NCBI GenBank assembly: GCA_019925095.2
Contig: CM034394.1
Coordinates: 22,244,272 to 22,308,271, forward strand
DNA length: 64,000 nucleotides
Source: Dendrolimus kikuchii
Taxonomy: Eukaryota > Arthropoda > Insecta > Lepidoptera > Lasiocampidae
Reading direction: 5' to 3'
The translations under genes and the position numbers were made by a program. Each line of letters starts with the position of its first letter. Position 1 is the first letter of the stretch. The notes under the pieces were generated by a model that was not told the DNA's origin, ran no database searches, and saw nothing but the letters and a program-made list of their open reading frames with translations. Shown here piece by piece: positions 60,966-64,000 of this stretch.

Positions 60966-61910
60966 GGCTTAACCACATACTGTGCGACAGTGCTTTAGCC
61001 AGTGTGTTTTAGCACCCCTGCACAAAATGTCACACATTTTAATACAATATATACCATACTTTACAAGGTATAACACTGCAGGTGGTAATCAATAAGCGCG
61101 CATACATATAAAAGCTGCCAAACTTCATAATAAAATTTAGGACGGGTGTTCGTCACTTCACAGAGAATTCAAGAAGCGGCCGAACTTCTTAGCAATTATG
61201 CAAAGGAGGCCGCGTTGCCGAGTTGAAACTTTTGTGTCTGTCAAAATTTTCAGAACGTGATGAGATTGTGTTATCCCTATTGAATTTTTTATAGCGCAAA
61301 CTTTCATTACTAGCTCTTTTTAGTTGCCTGCTTTATCTACTTGGCCGTGACCTGAAGAGTGCAAACTCAAAAACAATAATGCCAATAAATGTAGAACAGA
61401 ACAGAGTAAATATAAATGAACTATCATAATTGTAATAATAGTCATGTAAACACGAATATGAGCTATCGTTGTAGTGAAAACTATGTCGGAATAAGCTAGT
61501 TGTTATGCACCCGAATAACTACAAACAGCTCCCGGGAAAATTCGAGCAGGTAAAACATATCCCACATTTTATTACATCATTTTTTCTATCGATCAGTGAA
61601 AATACACTGGAATTAGATTTTTTTAAATTTGGCCATTTTAAACCTTTCCCAGAAAAATTCCTGTCGGGTTCCCGGAATAAAAGTAGTGGAGATTTTAAGT
61701 CGAGGAATTTGATGTCGATCAGCGAAAGCCGCATCGAAATCGTCCGAGTAATTTTTACCTGAATCTCGAATGAACAGACAAACCGACAATCAGGCAAACA
61801 GACAAGAAATCCAAAAAAGAAATCATCATGTATATAGTCTATTCCAGTTGTTTTTTTAATAGCTTTAATGTACAGACACGTCATGTTTAGAATTTATATT
61901 ACTTACGATC
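60966..61910. other. Spacer, nothing recognised
   Basis: AT-rich; no element recognised. Incidental frames of 85 and 121 codons overlap on opposite strands at 61505-61884 without family features. Confidence 0.4.
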
Positions 61911-62120
61911 CCGGCAAACGTTGTCCTGCCCCAAAAAAATAATAACTGGAACCCGATTGCAGCGCCACGTACTGGGTCCAATTGTGAATATAAACCATTT
62001 TCGAATCCACCTGAATGCACACAAAAAATTTAATCGAAATCGGTCCAGCCGTTTAGGAGAAGTTGAGCTACATATACACGCACCGAAGAATTATACATAT
62101 ACTTATATAAAGATAGATGA
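61911..62120 (-). mobile_element. Helitron-like element, family H1
   Basis: CCCGGCAAACGTTGTCCTGC, AACCCGATTGCAGCGCCACG, CGGTCCAGCCGTTTAGGAG, ending CTTATATAAAGATAGATGA. The CTAG end is decayed (TTACGATC). Confidence 0.5.
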
Positions 62121-62780
62121 GTACAGTACTATATAATGGCATTTAGAATACAGTTTCTTACTGGATATCCATCTGTCTATTACATAATCAAAACTGCATG
62201 GTATGTATTAGTATTTCTATGTATGGATTGAGCTATAACTAGAGCGATGGTTGAACTCGGTAAGCCAAAGCTCCCACAGGATCTGTTTGATCGATTCTCT
62301 TAAGCAGATTAATGTTAACATCGTTTCCGCGCACCACTTAATCCCAAGTTTAGAATTGAGCCCAAAGGAAATTGTATGGTTTTATGCACATTAGCTGATT
62401 AGTGATTTATATAAATTTGACAAAATCTAACATTAAAATGTTACAATTCTTTTATATGCATTATTATCTAACCATTTATCAAGTTCAACCATCGGAGGCC
62501 GCCGAAAGAGAGAGGGAGAGAACGGTTCAAACGGCCTTCGTCCGCCGTGAACAGATGGGGGCTCGGAGACACCGTTTTACACGGAATCAACTTCCATGAT
62601 TCCGTGGCAGAGGGCCGCTGTTTACAGAGGTATCAGTGGACCTTCACCTCTGTTTAACGCAGTGGTTTAATACAGCCCTGGTTCCCTGGGTTTGTACCAA
62701 TCTGGCACACTAGAACGTTACAGTGCAGTGACTCTGTCCTAGATTCTGTGGCGTTTTTATTAAATATTTTGTATCTTCGA
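62121..62780. other. Spacer with unassigned retroposon-like text
   Basis: 62480-62720 is less AT-rich with GAGAGAGGGAGAGAACGG and a small CAGAGGT…ACCTCTG inversion; not identified. Confidence 0.35.
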
Positions 62781-62865
62781 GACACAGGTAGGTTTAGTGG
62801 GTAGTTCATCGGCCTCTGCCTTCATTGGAATAGGTACCGGGGCAGTCAGGTTCGAAGCTCTAAAG
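62781..62865 (+). repeat. tRNA-like sequence
   Basis: GGTTTAGTGGGTAGTTCATC (A-box-like TTTAGTGGGTAG) and GTCAGGTTCGAAGCTC (B box GGTTCGAAGC) at tRNA-like spacing. Acceptor ends do not pair convincingly, so a SINE head or tRNA pseudogene. Confidence 0.4.
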
Positions 62866-63052
62866 CGCACTTGTGTAGGCGGCACTAGGCGCAAGCGACA
62901 GTGTTTTGACACTTACATATTATTTGTATTTTTTTTTATTAGGAGATTATTAGTACATAATTTAAACTTTTATAAGATGGTTAGATTTTTATTTAAATGC
63001 GCAGATAAACACACATATTCGTTCGTTCATCGTCAGCCAACCGCAGTCCACG

Positions 63053-63150
63053 GCTAGACGTACGTTTCCCCAAGTAAGCGCCACTCATCCCTGTCTTCCG
63101 ACTTCCTCATCCAGAGCCTACCGGCGACCTTGCCCGAGTCCTATTGGACA
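63053..63150 (-). pseudogene. LINE C-terminal fragment, RTE-like
   Basis: Minus frame: GRLWMRKSEDRDEWRLLGET then YV and stop, with the common insect end (E)DRDEWRxLGExYVQ. About 30 codons; 5'-truncated. Confidence 0.5.
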
Positions 63151-63154
63151 CTCA

Positions 63155-63354
63155 ACACACATATCGTATATCCCCAAATTAAATAATATACAACGGTCTA
63201 CTTTGAGGCCAATCCCATCCACCCAGACCATAGTAAATAAAGGAGAAAATTATTTTCCAAAATTTACCATACCAGGAATTAAATTCGGAGCCTCTGCGTT
63301 GCAGTGAGGTAAGCCGTCATAAGCTTAACCCGCTCAACTACAGAAGCCGTCAAT
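63155..63354 (-). repeat. tRNA-derived SINE S2, copy 2
   Basis: Minus strand GACGGCTTCTGTAGTTGAGC, GGGTTAAGC, then GGCTCCGAATTTAATTCCTG, and body TTTACTATGGTCTGGGTGGA, GACCGTTGTATATTA. Parallels 57046-57225 in head, spacing and body. Confidence 0.55.
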
Positions 63355-63539
63355 CAAACTTATTGTTTAAAATACATATAAAAGCTGATTAGTTAATTAG
63401 TTATTTTGTGCGTATTTATATTACGTAGTTCTCAACAATCAATCTATAAAAACTAATATTTTGTATCTTGGCTTTTGGTTATCTGCAAGGATACGTCAAC
63501 CCCATTGTGCTTATAATATACTACATTAGTTCCGAAGTC

Positions 63540-63660
63540 TTTCTTTTCTTTTAGCTTCTCTCAATTTTTGGAGTCGGTATCATAAGTTGTTTCCTTCCAT
63601 ACTTCTCTATTCTCACATAATTATATCCTCTGTCACACCACAAATCATCATGTCATCTTT
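63540..63660 (-). pseudogene. RTE-type LINE tail (R-b)
   Basis: TTTTTGGAGTCGGTATCATA, GTTGTTTCCTTCCATACTTC, CTCTGTCACACCACAAATCA. Reverse of 22405-22570. Confidence 0.55.
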
Positions 63661-64000
63661 CTTCTCTTGGGGGCTAAGAAGACAAGATTAAAAAATAAAC
63701 GAGAGCTTTATGTTGTTACAAAATATATTTTCAAGTGTCGCCAAACTTACTTGCATCATTACAAAGGTGAGACGTGCACCAACTGTCCAAAATCCAGTTA
63801 TGTTTTTGAACATTTACAGTATTATAAACTTATACATCTAAAACATTAAAAGTAGTTAGAACATTATTAATACAATGTGCTTCTGCTGCTTTCTGATGCT
63901 TTATGTCTACTTCGTGACATTTAAATCTAAAACCGTCTTTCTTTTCAGTTTCGCTTATACCTGAATGAGCTTTGTCTCTAACTGTATTTCTGTGCTTGGA
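63661..64000. other. Spacer to window end
   Basis: AT-rich; a 60-codon frame (63667-63849) with some Cys/His has no proper zinc-finger spacing. Confidence 0.35.

Noticed and set aside
63667..63849. Zinc-finger-like frame near the window end
   Set aside because: Cys and His residues are present but the spacing does not match C2H2 or other standard fingers.

Overview
This is eukaryotic, almost certainly lepidopteran (moth or butterfly), intronic or intergenic DNA. The background is AT-rich and nearly every recognisable segment is a transposable element or a fragment of one. The insect signals are LINE tails ending in CAATAAA plus a microsatellite, RTE fragments ending in (TATG)n, Helitron-like elements ending in CTAG before a host T, an R1-clade LINE, and one spliced exon of the insect Sidestep immunoglobulin family. 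There are no operons, ribosome binding sites, CRISPR arrays or convincing tRNA or rRNA genes.

Host gene. The only host coding sequence I can support is one 151-nt exon at 21692-21842 (+). It has a good 3' splice site and 5' splice site and encodes the first half of a V-set Ig domain of the Sidestep (Side/beaten-path receptor) type. No other exon of that gene is recognisable, so the window probably lies within its long introns.

Layout. 1-5150: SINE-like repeats, a Helitron-like element and degenerate LINE 3' ends. 5150-6908: a Penelope-like element (PLE) insertion folded back on itself (two 679-bp arms, 13-bp target duplication), with a GIY-YIG endonuclease end and a hammerhead-ribozyme-like motif in each arm. 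7373-14620: a solo LTR, RTE fragments, SINEs and LINE tails. 14940-20838: an old LINE whose 3' tail was split by a 5.06-kb R1-clade LINE (minus strand, 14-bp target duplication, open ORF2, 5'-truncated ORF1). 21692-21842: host exon. 23531-24031: a second fold-back PLE with a LINE nested in it. 24492-28575: Helitron-like elements and SINEs, including three tandem copies of a 530-bp unit. 29284-30790: an LTR split by a LINE, then a hairpin. 31217-43573: Helitron-like elements, two more LTRs and many LINE tails. 44332-47262: inverted-repeat elements, a five-unit 141-bp tandem array and a long CA microsatellite. 48003-64000: more of the same families, a 63-bp-arm fold-back, a third PLE copy, a MITE at 59243-59660 and two tRNA-derived SINE copies.

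How the parts relate. The elements are parasitic and layered: SINE in LINE tail, R1 LINE in LINE tail, LINE in LTR, LINE in PLE, MITE in Helitron. The abundant ~312-bp SINE-like family shares its last ~80 bp with the 3' end of a LINE also present here, as expected if the LINE machinery mobilises it. The signals most worth following are the PLE motif that reads as a hammerhead with a swapped 3-8 core pair, the PLE fold-back architecture seen twice, the SINE/LINE tail pairing and the isolated Sidestep-like exon.
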